This document shows positions 28,036 to 38,049 of a stretch of 64,000 nucleotides of DNA, piece after piece. Source of the stretch: Acidimicrobiales bacterium (GTDB lineage Bacteria > Actinomycetota > Acidimicrobiia > Acidimicrobiales > Poriferisodalaceae); contig JAWKIQ010000003.1 in assembly GCA_041394185.1 (NCBI GenBank), forward strand, positions 310,001-374,000. The letters are read 5' to 3'. The position numbers were made by a program, and so were the translations under genes. A model generated the notes under the pieces. The model was given only the letters and a program-made list of their open reading frames with translations, had not been told where the DNA came from and searched no databases. How positions within the stretch are numbered: position 1 is the stretch's first letter; each line of letters begins with the position of its first letter.

Positions 28036-28121
28036 CCCAACCCCCAACCCCGCTGTCTCACCGGTTCGATAGCGTCAACCGCAGCTTCCCCCTCGGACAT
28101 TGACCCAACCCGAGGAATACC

Positions 28122-28397
28122 ATGATCAGCGACGCAGACCGCCGCCGACTCCACGACGCACTCGTCAAGAGCATCGGCCCCGAACCAAGCGAGGTCCTGA
28201 TGGAACTACTCCCACCCGCCGGATGGACCGACCTCGCAACGCGCACAGACATCGACATCGCCAAGACCGAACTTCGCATCGAAATCCAAGACCTACGCAA
28301 TGAGGTACGAAACCTGACCCCCAAGCTGGTGGCGGCAAACATCGCCTCGATGCTTGGCGTGGCCAGCGTCGTTTTGGCGGCCGGCGCTCTGTTCTGA
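28122..28397 (+). CDS. Small tail-anchored coiled-coil protein
   Basis: This 91-residue protein starts at ATG 28122 with GAGGA upstream. Residues about 38-65 form an amphipathic coiled coil (TDIDIAKTELRIEIQDLRNE), and the C-terminus is one membrane helix (ANIASMLGVASVVLAAGALF). Helix-then-anchor proteins of this size are common and resemble DUF1640/CCDC90-type or phage-derived small proteins. I cannot assign a function. Confidence 0.6.
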   Translation: MISDADRRRLHDALVKSIGPEPSEVLMELLPPAGWTDLATRTDIDIAKTELRIEIQDLRNEVRNLTPKLVAANIASMLGVASVVLAAGALF

Positions 28398-28444
28398 CGT
28401 CAACCTCACGAGCAAAGACGTTCTCGGCCGCATAGGGTGCGTAT

Positions 28445-29911
28445 GTGGCAGGGCTGTTGGACGGCTACCGGCCGGGGGTCGGCTTCGATGAAGCGTTCGA
28501 CGCCAGCGGTGCGCCCAGACCCACCTACGAGCGGGTTGTCGCCCGGTTCGCCGAGATCGACGCAGACGAAGCCCGCCGCATCGAACAGCTGGTAGCAGCC
28601 GAGTTTCGCCGGCAGGGCATCACCTTCACGGTCTATTCGGACGACCAGGGCACCGAGCGCACCTGGCCCATGGACCTGTTTCCTCGCATCATCGAGGCCA
28701 TCGAGTGGCGCCACCTCGAGCGCGGCCTGGCCCAGCGGGTGACCGCCCTCAACCGGTTCCTCGACGACCTATACGCCGGCGAACAAGCCGCCATTCACGA
28801 CGGCATCATCCCCCGCTGGCTGGTCACGTCGTCGAAGGGGTTCGAACGCAACGCCTTCGGCATCGACGTCCCGTTCGGCGCCCGCTGCATGATCGCCGGC
28901 ATCGACCTGGTTCGCGGAGACGACGGCGCATACGCGGTGCTGGAAGACAACCTGCGCAACCCCAGCGGCATCAGCTATGTCATAGAGAACCGGGCCGCCA
29001 TGACCCGGGCATTCCCCAACCTGTTCGAGCACCAGGAGATTCGCCCGGTCGATCAGTACGGCCAACTGCTGCGCACCACTCTGGAAGACGTCGCCCCGCC
29101 GGCAGCCGGCGACTCGCCCACCATCGTCATATTGACCCCGGGCATTTACAACAGCGCCTATTTCGAGCACGCCTTCCTGGCCAGGGCAATGGGAGTGGAA
29201 CTGGTCGAGGGACGCGACCTGGTGGTGGAAGACCAGGTCGTCTACGCCCGCACCGTCGGTGGGCTGTCGCCGGTGGACGTCATCTACCGACGAATCGACG
29301 ACGCCTTCATAGACCCGGTGTCTTTCCGGCCAGACTCGACGCTGGGTGTCGCGGGCCTGCTGGGAGCGGCCAGGGCCGGCACCGTCACCTTGTGCAACGC
29401 GCTGGGCAACGGGGTTGCCGACGACAAGGCCGTGTACCCCTACGTCCCCGACCTCATTCGCTATTACCTCAGCGAAGACCCGATCCTGCCCAACGTCGAC
29501 ACCTACGTCATGTGGGACGACGACCAGCGTGAACACTGCCTGAACCGGCTGGACCAACTGGTCATCAAACCCGTCGCCGAATCCGGCGGCTACGGCATAA
29601 CCATCGGCCCGGCAGCCACCGATGCCGAACTTCACGCCGCGGCCGAGGCAATCCGCAGCGATCATCGCGGCTGGATCGTTCAAGAACTGGTGCAGCTGTC
29701 GAGCCTGCCCTCGTTGGCGGGTGACGCCCTGGCCCCGCGCCATCTGGACCTGCGACCATTCGTGCTGACGGGCAAACGAACACGAGTGTTCCCGGGTGGG
29801 CTCACCAGGGTTGCCATGCGCGAGGGATCACTGATCGTCAACTCGTCGCAGGGTGGCGGGTCGAAAGACACGTGGGTGCTGGCCGACGATCCCGCCGAGG
29901 AACAGAAGTGA
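28445..29911 (+). CDS. Circularly permuted ATP-grasp protein
   Basis: The protein has 488 residues with a GTG start at 28445 (weak AGGG upstream). The pattern DLFPRIIEAIEWRHLERGLA, ALNRFLDDLYAGEQAAIHDG (residues about 80-120), AYAVLEDNLRNPSGISYVIE (about 160-180) and LVIKPVAESGGYGITIG (about 375-392) matches the circularly permuted ATP-grasp family. These enzymes are predicted to form an amide bond using ATP, perhaps on a peptide. The gene overlaps the alpha-E gene by four bases (GTGA), and that overlaps the transglutaminase. This three-gene set is widely conserved, and I know of no settled biochemical role. All three are intact here. Confidence 0.9.
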   Translation: MAGLLDGYRPGVGFDEAFDASGAPRPTYERVVARFAEIDADEARRIEQLVAAEFRRQGITFTVYSDDQGTERTWPMDLFPRIIEAIEWRHLERGLAQRVTALNRFLDDLYAGEQAAIHDGIIPRWLVTSSKGFERNAFGIDVPFGARCMIAGIDLVRGDDGAYAVLEDNLRNPSGISYVIENRAAMTRAFPNLFEHQEIRPVDQYGQLLRTTLEDVAPPAAGDSPTIVILTPGIYNSAYFEHAFLARAMGVELVEGRDLVVEDQVVYARTVGGLSPVDVIYRRIDDAFIDPVSFRPDSTLGVAGLLGAARAGTVTLCNALGNGVADDKAVYPYVPDLIRYYLSEDPILPNVDTYVMWDDDQREHCLNRLDQLVIKPVAESGGYGITIGPAATDAELHAAAEAIRSDHRGWIVQELVQLSSLPSLAGDALAPRHLDLRPFVLTGKRTRVFPGGLTRVAMREGSLIVNSSQGGGSKDTWVLADDPAEEQK

Positions 29912-30876
29912 TACTGGCACGACACGCCGAGGCCCTCTTCTGGGCAGGCCGCCAGCTCGAGCGCGCCGAAGCCACCACCAGGGCGCTCGATGTCGTAGGG
30001 CGCAACTCGATGCACCTGCGCGAGCAAAGGGCCCACGCGGAATGGGTGGCGATGCTTGGCCTGTTCGGCGCAGCCGCCCCACCAGAAGCACGAGGGCGCG
30101 CCGCAGACCGAGACGAGGTCATTCGCCGCCTCTTCCTCGACGGCGAACACCAGGGTTCGGTGAAAGCGACCGTGTTTCAGCTACGCGAGAACTTCCGCAC
30201 CGTGCGCGACCGGGTGCCGGTCGAGTTGTGGGAAGAGGCCAACCGCCTGCACCTGGAACTGCAACGAGGCGACCTGGCCCGCCAGCTAGCGCTGACGCCC
30301 TTCGACCTGTTCACCTCGGTGCGCAGGGCCTGCCAGGCCATGGCGGGCGTGGCGGCCGAGGCAATGCCGCGCGACGAGACATACACGTTCTTCGACTCGG
30401 GCCGAATGCTCGAACGCTGCATCATCACCTGCCGCCTGGCCCGGGTCGGCCTGGCAGACGCAGGGTCCGGATTTGAACCATCGGTGCTGTTGCGCTGCTC
30501 GTCATCGCTGCAGGCCTACCGGCGCGAGTTCGGCTATGCAGACGAGCCGATGCGCATAGCCACCTTCCTGCTGTGCGCCGGCCACACACCCAGGTCGGTC
30601 CTGTCGTGTCTGCGCCGGGTCGACGAACGCCTGGAAGCCCTGCAGGAATACGGCCCCGGATTGGGACCCGCCAGGCAGCTGTGCGGACGGGCCAGGTCGA
30701 ATCTCGAGTTCGGAGACGTCGTGGGCAGCCTCGACAACGACGCGCTGACCTTCCTGGACGACATCGAGAACGCGCTGGTGGGCCTGAGCGACGTCATCGC
30801 CGCATATGCCTTCAACCCCGCCCATTCACCGGTGTTGCACGCCCAGTTCATCCGCCCGGGAGTCGACATCTCATGA
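29908..30876 (+). CDS. Alpha-E domain protein
   Basis: The protein has 322 residues from GTG 29908, overlapping the ATP-grasp stop. It is all-helical and opens with MILARHAEALFWAGRQLERAE, close to the typical alpha-E opening (LxRxAExLYWxGRYxERAE). FDSGRMLERCIITCRL (residues about 160-175) and SVLSCLRRVDERLEALQ (about 231-247) are other family blocks. Alpha-E proteins always accompany the permuted ATP-grasp and a transglutaminase-like protein, sometimes fused. They are thought to help in the same peptide-modification pathway. It ends in ATGA with the transglutaminase start. Confidence 0.88.
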   Translation: MILARHAEALFWAGRQLERAEATTRALDVVGRNSMHLREQRAHAEWVAMLGLFGAAAPPEARGRAADRDEVIRRLFLDGEHQGSVKATVFQLRENFRTVRDRVPVELWEEANRLHLELQRGDLARQLALTPFDLFTSVRRACQAMAGVAAEAMPRDETYTFFDSGRMLERCIITCRLARVGLADAGSGFEPSVLLRCSSSLQAYRREFGYADEPMRIATFLLCAGHTPRSVLSCLRRVDERLEALQEYGPGLGPARQLCGRARSNLEFGDVVGSLDNDALTFLDDIENALVGLSDVIAAYAFNPAHSPVLHAQFIRPGVDIS

Positions 30877-31823
30877 GGCTCGACATCCGCTATCAGATGA
30901 ACTTCGCCTACGCCGAGCCAGTTCGTGAGGCCCACAACGAGGTGCGCGTCCGCCCCAGGGACATGACGGGACAGCGCCTGCTGGGCTATCGCCTGTCGAC
31001 CACCCCCACCACCCGGGTGCTGTCGTTCACCGACTATTGGGGCACAACCGTCGAACACTTCGGCCACGTCCAGTCCCACGGCCGGCTCGAGATCCTGGCA
31101 GAGGCAGCCGTCGAAACCCGCCCCCGGCCTGTCCTCGAATCGGCGCCGATGTCTGCGCTGGACGACCAGTTTCGCATCGACAACTCCGAACTGCTGCAGC
31201 GTTCGCCCCACGTCGACTGGACACCGCAGCACGCCGAACTCGCCCGCGATGCGATCTCGGGCTTGGGCGATGTAAAGAGCGCCATGTCTGCCATCGTCGA
31301 ACTGACCCGCAGCCGCCTGGCGTATCAGCGGGGCTCGACCCACATCGGCATCAGCCTCGAAGCGCTCGTCGACAAGGGCCAGGGCGTGTGTCAGGACTTC
31401 GCCCATCTGACCATTGGGTTCATGCGCTCGGTGGGTATTCCCGCCCGCTACGTCTCGGGCTATTTGTTCGCCGCCGACGAAACCGACCTCGAGGCCGACG
31501 AAGATCACATCGTGCAGGTGCTGACCCACGCATGGGTCGAAGCCGCCATCCCGGGGCAGGGTTGGTGGGCATTGGACCCCACCAACGATCAACCCGTCGG
31601 CGAACGACACGTCGTTGTGGGCCATGGTCGCGACTACGACGACGTGGCACCCGTGCGAGGGGTCTATGTGGGCGACGCCAGCCCCGAGGTCGAGGCCACA
31701 GTCGAAATGCGCCGCATGGAGCAGGTCGATCGCTCGCTGTCCGAACGGCCTCGTCGCCGACACCAGCCCGTCGCCGTCGACCTGATCGCCACCGAGTTGG
31801 CAGCCCAACAACAACAGCAGTGA
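30873..31823 (+). CDS. Transglutaminase-like cysteine protein of the ATP-grasp/alpha-E operon
   Basis: The protein has 316 residues from ATG 30873 (MRLDIRYQMNFAYAEPVREA), overlapping the alpha-E stop. The N-terminal domain is beta-rich. The transglutaminase core has KGQGVCQDFAHLTIGFMRS (catalytic Cys near 173), SVGIPARYVSGYL, HAWVEAAIPGQGWWALDPTN (catalytic His near 220) and the Asp shortly after. This is a complete Cys-His-Asp triad, so a protease, amidase or transamidase activity is likely. There is no signal peptide, so it works in the cytoplasm with its two partners. It ends in a run of Gln. Confidence 0.9.
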   Translation: MRLDIRYQMNFAYAEPVREAHNEVRVRPRDMTGQRLLGYRLSTTPTTRVLSFTDYWGTTVEHFGHVQSHGRLEILAEAAVETRPRPVLESAPMSALDDQFRIDNSELLQRSPHVDWTPQHAELARDAISGLGDVKSAMSAIVELTRSRLAYQRGSTHIGISLEALVDKGQGVCQDFAHLTIGFMRSVGIPARYVSGYLFAADETDLEADEDHIVQVLTHAWVEAAIPGQGWWALDPTNDQPVGERHVVVGHGRDYDDVAPVRGVYVGDASPEVEATVEMRRMEQVDRSLSERPRRRHQPVAVDLIATELAAQQQQQ

Positions 31824-31844
31824 CCCATGAGCTGGGCGCCCGGC

Positions 31845-33080
31845 TCACAGATATCTGGCTGCGAACCGATCCAACCAGTCAGCAACCCTGAAGTCTTCGG
31901 CCTCCGACCGCATTGTCGCTAAGAGCCGGTCAAGGGGCCACACCAACACAGCCTCTGGATACCTGAGGAACCGCCGATATCCAGCGATTGCCGAGCCGAT
32001 CGACGGATCGTCGGGGTGATGCACCACAGCCAGGGCTCCTCGCCGGCCGTGCGGGACATCGCGATGCGTGCGCGTCGCCTCGACCAGCAGGTGGTCGCGC
32101 CACAGCTGGTTCCACGCCGGATCGGCCAACGCCGAGTTCGATGACACCCACGGAGACCCGGGTGCGTCGGTCAGCTCGCGATATCGGTCAGAGTCGTAGG
32201 CCTTCGGAGAAAACGGCTCGGTCAGCTTCGTCTCGACACCAACAAAGGCCCGCTCGCCGTCGCCGTCGACGTATTCGATGAACACGTCGAACGAGGTCAG
32301 GTCGTCCAGATATTCCTCAGCTGGCGATGGGGCGTACTCGATGCGTATCGAGGTGACCTCTTCGACGTCGCCGGGCAGCAGCGGACATAGGAGCTGCCTG
32401 GCAACACCAAGATGGCCGACCAATGGACCGAACAGGTTGAACGACATCGGCTGCGAAGACAGCAGATTTGCACGGCAACGAAACGGCTCGACGCCTGGCC
32501 CCGACTCGATGCGAGCCTGGGCGACCTCCCACGCTGAGCGGGTCAAGAAGTTGCGTCCCATCGCAGCGTCGGTGGGCGTCAGCATGCTGCCAAGCTCACG
32601 CCCGGCCGAACGCTGCGGACCCAACCCTGCCGGCACACCCAAGACCTCTGATCGCCATCTGGACTGAGCCAGGCGAAGCCTGGCCACAAAGGTGGGGTCG
32701 GCGTCGTTCTGGGACCCGACCGGCGGAGCCGGCTTGGGAACGACCAGCTTGCCGCCGGGCCACCAAACCTCGCCACGGATCGAACCAAGCGGCGCCGACC
32801 AGCCGTCGAGCAGACGGCCATCGTCGTTGACAGCACCGATGAGCGTCGGTTCCAGCGAGCGGGCGATCTCGGATCGTCGACTGGCGAAGTCGGCCACCAC
32901 CGCCGCAACCCTCAGCTCGGCTTCGGTGAAGTCGACGGCGTCGTCGACGAACTCGACCACCACCACCTCGCTGGTCGCCGGATCAAACGCCAAACGGCCG
33001 GCAGCGCTGAGGCCGGGCACGCGCCAGCCTTCGCTGACGACGACCAGCTCGGTCCCGGGCAATCTCGTGAGTCTCTCCAT
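31845..33080 (-). CDS. PGN_0703-like putative restriction-type endonuclease
   Basis: The protein has 411 residues when started at ATG 33080 (MERLTRLPGTELV); an earlier ATG at 33107 is possible and no ribosome site decides it. The block NLLSSQPMSFNLFGPL (residues about 210-225), then TSFDVFIEYVDGDGE and AFVGVETKLTEPFS (about 265-300), fits the PD-(D/E)XK core of PGN_0703-type proteins, with Asp of FDVF and Glu-x-Lys of VETK as the catalytic set. No methyltransferase is next to it. It may be a stand-alone repair or defence nuclease. It converges on the transglutaminase with 21 bases between them. Confidence 0.6.
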   Translation of the reverse strand: MERLTRLPGTELVVVSEGWRVPGLSAAGRLAFDPATSEVVVVEFVDDAVDFTEAELRVAAVVADFASRRSEIARSLEPTLIGAVNDDGRLLDGWSAPLGSIRGEVWWPGGKLVVPKPAPPVGSQNDADPTFVARLRLAQSRWRSEVLGVPAGLGPQRSAGRELGSMLTPTDAAMGRNFLTRSAWEVAQARIESGPGVEPFRCRANLLSSQPMSFNLFGPLVGHLGVARQLLCPLLPGDVEEVTSIRIEYAPSPAEEYLDDLTSFDVFIEYVDGDGERAFVGVETKLTEPFSPKAYDSDRYRELTDAPGSPWVSSNSALADPAWNQLWRDHLLVEATRTHRDVPHGRRGALAVVHHPDDPSIGSAIAGYRRFLRYPEAVLVWPLDRLLATMRSEAEDFRVADWLDRFAARYL

Positions 33081-33219
33081 CGAGCTGGGAACTACCCGGC
33101 AACACACATCTCGGCCGAGCAGACCCTCTCACCACCTCTGGGTCTGACCATATCGCTTCTGGCTCAATTGGAAACGAAGAACGCCGATGGGAGCTGGCAA
33201 CCGTTCCTAGGAATGCCAC

Positions 33220-36200
33220 TTGTTCGCGAAACTTCATCCCACCCGAGCGCTATTCATGACCCTTGCCATCACCGCGCTGGCCGGGTTCATGGCGGTGTTC
33301 GTCAGCAAGGTCGACGAGCGCGGCGCCGATGCCGCCGTGCTGCTGCCACATGGCCAGTTGGTTCCCGAGATGCCTGAAACCGGCTTCCCGAGAATCCTCG
33401 GCAGCCGCACCACCAACAACAACGGTGGTTCGGTCGTGTACGCCGCCGATCAGGTCGGCAACTACATCGTGGCCGGCGGCAGCTTCACCCAGATCGAGCT
33501 GCAAGATGGCACGACACTGCAGCAGAACTACTTCGCAGCGTTCGACATCGACACCAAGCAGATGGTGTGCGCCGGACAGTTCCAGTTCGATCGCGAGATC
33601 CGCTCGTTCGAACCCGGCGCAAGCCCAACGCAGGTGTACGTGGGCGGCAAGTTCCGCAAGGTCACCGGCTCTGATGGCATCGAGCGCACCCGAAACAAGG
33701 TCGCTCTCATAGACCTGGCCGACTGTTCGGTCAGCACAGACTTCGTGTCCATCGGCGCCAACGGCAAGATCACCGCCATCCACCGCCTGGGCGATCGGTT
33801 GTTCGTGGGCGGCGATTTCACCACAATCGGTGGAGCCGACGTCGAGACCATCGCCGAGTTGGACGCCACAACCGGTGACGTCCGCACCCAGTTCGACTTC
33901 GTCACGAACAACGAAGGATGGGGCCGGGTCATGGACATCGGCACCACCCCAGACGGCAACCGACTGGTCTTCGGTGGACGCTTCGGCAACATCAGTGGAA
34001 ACGGCCTCACCGTCGCAGCACCCACGGCCGTAATAGACATCTCCGACCCGAACGCACCTGCTCTGACGTCGCACGAGTCGACCGGATACGCAGGTGGCGT
34101 CGGATACATCACCGACGTGTCCGTGTCGCCCGATGGTTCGGTCATCGGCGTGTCGGCAGGCAAGGCCACCAGCGCCGACTATGTGTACCTGGTCGACGCT
34201 ACCGACGGCCGCCAGAGCTACCGCTGGCGCCACTACATGCGCGACTCCACCTTTGCCATAGGCGTGTCCGATGCCGCCGTGTACGTGGGCGGGCACTTCT
34301 GCAAGGTCGACACGGGCCCCGGCCCAACCGATGTCATGAGCCCCAAGATGGGGTTCAACGTGTGCACCGGATCGGGTAGAGCCGGGGGCGCCTGGCGCAC
34401 GCAGATAGCCGCCCTCTCGTTGACGGACGGCACCCCACTGGCCTGGAACCCGGGCAGCGACGCCTGGGTCGGGCATCGCGAGTTCACCATCACCACCCGC
34501 GGTTTGTTGACCGGCTTCGACGGCAACCGGGTGAACGACCGCCGAGTCGGTTCGCTTGCGTTCTTCGACCTCGGCCCCGACGCCGAAGACAACACCGCAC
34601 CGTCGCCAGTTCAGTTCACGGCGCCGGCAGCTGGGGCCCAGGTAAACAGCCCCGCGACCATCAGCGGTACGGCAACCGACGACGTCGGCGTGTCGCACTT
34701 CTTGCTGAAGATCCAATCCGCCGACGGCCGCTGGGTCCAAGCCGACGGTTCTCTGGGTCAGGCAGAGTTCGAACGCACCGTCTTCGCCGATCAGTTCGGC
34801 GGGTTCGAGGTGCAGATCGCCAGCCCGGCCGGCAGCTACGTCGCTTCGGCGGTCGCCGTCGATCACTTCTTCAACCAGTCGCCAACGGCCACCACGCTGG
34901 CATTCACCCAGACCGGATTCGAACAGAACCCACCGGTCACCACCATCGAGTCCGACGGGCTTGTCGGCCTCGAGACCCGAGCCGTGGTGAGCGGTGTCGC
35001 CGAGGACGATTCGGTGGTCGACCAGATCGTCGCCCAGGTACGCACCAGCGACGGTCGTTGGGTCGCCGACGGCGGCACCATCGTCGACCAGCAGACGGAC
35101 TACCCGGTGTCGATAGTCGGCCGGGCTCTGGGTAAGCCCCGGGTCCGCTGGGAGGTCGACCTCGGCGGGTTCATGCCACCCGACGTCTACACCGTCGATG
35201 TCACCGTCAGCGATGCGTCTGGCAACTCGGTGTCTGCCAGCGCAACCATCGAGGTAGCCGACAGGCCACCGTTCGCCCTCGACGCCGCATTGGCCGGCCA
35301 AACCGGCGGAACCCTGCGCAACGACGGCTCGTACACCCTGGGCTATGCATTCACGCTCGACCAACCACGCGAGGTTTCCGCTCTGGGCATCCGCGATGCG
35401 AACTCGAACGAGATCCTGGACAATCCACGTCCTGCCAGCGTCGCCATCTGGAGGGTTTCGAACCGCCAGTTGATGGCCCAGGTCGAGGTCGCCCCAGACA
35501 CGGTGCGCCGCGACGGCTGGTTCTACGCCAACGTCGACGGAATAGTCACCCTCGAGGCAGGCGTCGAGTACGTGATCGGTTTCGAACGGTTCGTCGACGG
35601 CGAAGGCTTCGTCAACTTCGACGTGACCCCCGCACCCATCGACGGCGTGCTGGTGACCCGACGGGCCTACCAGACCGGCGCCAACGGCATTGTCTACCCG
35701 GCCCAGATGACCGGCGGCACCACGGGCTACGGCATGCCCAACATGTTGCTGCGCGTGCCGGTCGACACCACCCCCACCGTCGCCATCACCGGCCCCCAGA
35801 CGTGGAACCTCGACGACGAGGCGCTGCGCCTGACAGCCACAGCCGGAGACAACCTGGGTGTCGCGTCGATCGAGCTGACCGCCCAACACCAAGACGGCCG
35901 GTGGCTGACGTCCAACGGTGACCTCGTCGCTACTCGCACCCCAGTCGACGTCGAGCTCGACGGAGCCGGCGAGGTCAGTGCGGCTGCACGGTCGGCCGAG
36001 ATAGTCGCTCCCCCGGGTAGGTACACGGCCACTGCTCTGGTCACCGACGTCACCGGCAACACCAGCAGCGCCACCGCAACGTTCAACGTCGGACCGGTGG
36101 CGTTCGACGACTCGAACGCTCTGCTGAGCCAAACCGGCGGCACCTTCCGCACCGACAACAACTACGTGCTGGGCTACACGTTCACTCTGGACGAGGCGCG

Positions 36201-38049
36201 AAGCCTGCTGGGTCTGTCGATCTTCGACGCCAACCACAACGGCATCAACGACAACCCGCGTGCGGCCCAGGTTGGCGTTTGGCGACGAGACAACCAGCAG
36301 CTGGTGGCATCGGTAGACGTACCTGCCGACGCTCCGGTTGTCGACGGATGGTTCGGCAGCGAGCTGGCCACGCCGGTAGACCTTCAGCCAGGGGTCGAAT
36401 ACGTCGTCGGATTCGTCCGCATGTCCGACGGAGAAGGGTTCTACAACCCCGACGCCACCGTCACGCCTACCGCGGGGATGCGAATCATTCGGTCGGCGTG
36501 GGTCAGCTCGACAACGCTGCGATATCCGGGCAACCAGGGCGGTGCGTCGGCAGGCTACGGCTCTCCCAACCTCACCCTCGGCGTGCCTCGCGACGGCCGA
36601 CCGGCCCTGGTCGTCGACCAGCCGCCCGCGCAGATCCTGGCCGAGGAATCGTTGACCATCGAAGGCACCGCGACCGACAATGCCGCCGTAGCCACAGTGG
36701 TCGCCACACTGCAGGCTGCAGACGGTCAGTGGGTTGACGCCGACGGAAACCTCGGCGCTCAGCGGGTCGAGTTGCCCTTGGCCATCGGAGGCGCAGGCAC
36801 ACCCCAGCTGACCTTCCGCGGCGAGGTCACAACGGTTCCGGTCGGTTCATACACACTGGTCGTCGAAGCAACCGACGGAGCGGGAAACACCACGGCCGAA
36901 ACGCGCCAGCTCACCGTGACCAACGACGGGCAGGTGGACCCGATCGTGGTCATCGACCAGCCCACGGGACAGCTTCCGAACGGCCAGCCGGTGGTCGGCA
37001 GCGGATCGGTTTCCGACAACGGCGCGGTCGCATCGATCGTCGCCGAGGTGCGGTCGGCCGACGGGCGCTATCTGCAAGACGACGGCACGCTGTCAGCGAC
37101 GCCAAACCAGTTGAACGTCGCCACCGTGGGTCTTGGTTCGCCGACCGCAACATGGTTGTTGGAGGCCGGATTGCTCGAGCCCAACGACTACGAGCTGACC
37201 GTCATCGCCACCGACGGCATCGGAAACACTGGCTCGGCGACCTCGCAGTTCACCGTGACCAACGACGGTGGAGGCGGCGACAATCAGGCACCTGTGGTCG
37301 CCGACGTGCCGGCCCAGAACCTGACCGTCGGCAGTGCCGTGGACCTCCAGGTCCAGGCCGTCGATCCAGAGGGCGCATCGCTGACGTACACGGTCGACTC
37401 GCTGCCTGATGGCGTGACGCTGAGGTCGACAGGCCGCCTGTTCGGCACAGTCACCACACCGGGCGCCTTGACCTCGACCATCACCGTCAGCGATCCGCTG
37501 GGCGCTTCGACCGACGTCACGGTTGCATGGACCATCACGGCCGGACCAGTCGACCCGCCGGTCGATCAGTTCTCGTGTGTGGCCACACCGAACCTCGACG
37601 GAACGGTGACGCTGCGTTGGACCGCCGTCGCTGGCGAAGACGCATACGTCGTCCGCAAGGACGCCGGACAGTCGTGGTACGCCAATGCGGGCAACGTCTT
37701 GACCTACGTCATCCCGGCCAACGATGCAGCCATGGGCCCGTTCGCCATCCGATCGCGTGTCGACGCCGTGGTCACCGATGCTCCATGTGATCCCGACCCA
37801 GACGTCGAACCGCCGGTCGAGGCCTGCCTGGCAACATTGCAGGGCGACGGGTCGCTTCTGCTCACCTGGACCGGTTTCGACGACATCGACACGTTCCAGA
37901 TTCGCCAGGCCGACAACACCCTCTGGTACGCCACCCTCACCCAGGTCGACCAGTTCCTGATACCCGCCGACGACGCAGACGCCGGTCCGTTCTGGCTGAG
38001 GGTGCGCCGCACGGGCCAGACGATCAACACGGAGTGCACCAATGGCTGA
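33220..38049 (+). CDS. Giant secreted multi-domain protein (propeller, Ig-like and DUF4082-like repeats)
   Basis: The protein has 1609 residues. TTG 33220 is favoured because it gives a signal peptide with a basic front (FAKLHPTRALFMTLAITALA) after AGGA; ATG 33256 is the alternative. Residues about 50-455 form a beta-propeller-like part (YVGGKFRKVTG, FVGGDFTTIGG, VFGGRFGNISG). Then come Ig-like units (about 458-560, 570-685, 850-965, 1125-1240, 1245-1350) sharing a VGVxxxxxxxQxxDGRW pattern. Two DUF4082-like units (about 684-845 and 961-1120, each with QTGGT...LGYxFTLD) interrupt them. A cadherin/He_PIG-like unit follows (about 1355-1445), then two fibronectin-like units at the end. There is no wall anchor. 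It is probably an adhesin or surface-layer protein. Confidence 0.75.
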   Translation: MFAKLHPTRALFMTLAITALAGFMAVFVSKVDERGADAAVLLPHGQLVPEMPETGFPRILGSRTTNNNGGSVVYAADQVGNYIVAGGSFTQIELQDGTTLQQNYFAAFDIDTKQMVCAGQFQFDREIRSFEPGASPTQVYVGGKFRKVTGSDGIERTRNKVALIDLADCSVSTDFVSIGANGKITAIHRLGDRLFVGGDFTTIGGADVETIAELDATTGDVRTQFDFVTNNEGWGRVMDIGTTPDGNRLVFGGRFGNISGNGLTVAAPTAVIDISDPNAPALTSHESTGYAGGVGYITDVSVSPDGSVIGVSAGKATSADYVYLVDATDGRQSYRWRHYMRDSTFAIGVSDAAVYVGGHFCKVDTGPGPTDVMSPKMGFNVCTGSGRAGGAWRTQIAALSLTDGTPLAWNPGSDAWVGHREFTITTRGLLTGFDGNRVNDRRVGSLAFFDLGPDAEDNTAPSPVQFTAPAAGAQVNSPATISGTATDDVGVSHFLLKIQSADGRWVQADGSLGQAEFERTVFADQFGGFEVQIASPAGSYVASAVAVDHFFNQSPTATTLAFTQTGFEQNPPVTTIESDGLVGLETRAVVSGVAEDDSVVDQIVAQVRTSDGRWVADGGTIVDQQTDYPVSIVGRALGKPRVRWEVDLGGFMPPDVYTVDVTVSDASGNSVSASATIEVADRPPFALDAALAGQTGGTLRNDGSYTLGYAFTLDQPREVSALGIRDANSNEILDNPRPASVAIWRVSNRQLMAQVEVAPDTVRRDGWFYANVDGIVTLEAGVEYVIGFERFVDGEGFVNFDVTPAPIDGVLVTRRAYQTGANGIVYPAQMTGGTTGYGMPNMLLRVPVDTTPTVAITGPQTWNLDDEALRLTATAGDNLGVASIELTAQHQDGRWLTSNGDLVATRTPVDVELDGAGEVSAAARSAEIVAPPGRYTATALVTDVTGNTSSATATFNVGPVAFDDSNALLSQTGGTFRTDNNYVLGYTFTLDEARSLLGLSIFDANHNGINDNPRAAQVGVWRRDNQQLVASVDVPADAPVVDGWFGSELATPVDLQPGVEYVVGFVRMSDGEGFYNPDATVTPTAGMRIIRSAWVSSTTLRYPGNQGGASAGYGSPNLTLGVPRDGRPALVVDQPPAQILAEESLTIEGTATDNAAVATVVATLQAADGQWVDADGNLGAQRVELPLAIGGAGTPQLTFRGEVTTVPVGSYTLVVEATDGAGNTTAETRQLTVTNDGQVDPIVVIDQPTGQLPNGQPVVGSGSVSDNGAVASIVAEVRSADGRYLQDDGTLSATPNQLNVATVGLGSPTATWLLEAGLLEPNDYELTVIATDGIGNTGSATSQFTVTNDGGGGDNQAPVVADVPAQNLTVGSAVDLQVQAVDPEGASLTYTVDSLPDGVTLRSTGRLFGTVTTPGALTSTITVSDPLGASTDVTVAWTITAGPVDPPVDQFSCVATPNLDGTVTLRWTAVAGEDAYVVRKDAGQSWYANAGNVLTYVIPANDAAMGPFAIRSRVDAVVTDAPCDPDPDVEPPVEACLATLQGDGSLLLTWTGFDDIDTFQIRQADNTLWYATLTQVDQFLIPADDADAGPFWLRVRRTGQTINTECTNG

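Noticed and set aside
29872..29907. Earlier start for the alpha-E gene
   Set aside because: The extra 12 residues overlap the ATP-grasp gene and do not match the family, whose proteins begin at the LARHAEALFW segment. GTG 29908 gives the usual GTGA coupling.
33250..36237. Open 995-codon frame on the minus strand
   Set aside because: It lies wholly opposite the 1609-residue secreted protein. The plus-strand frame has clear repeats and a signal peptide; the minus frame has none.
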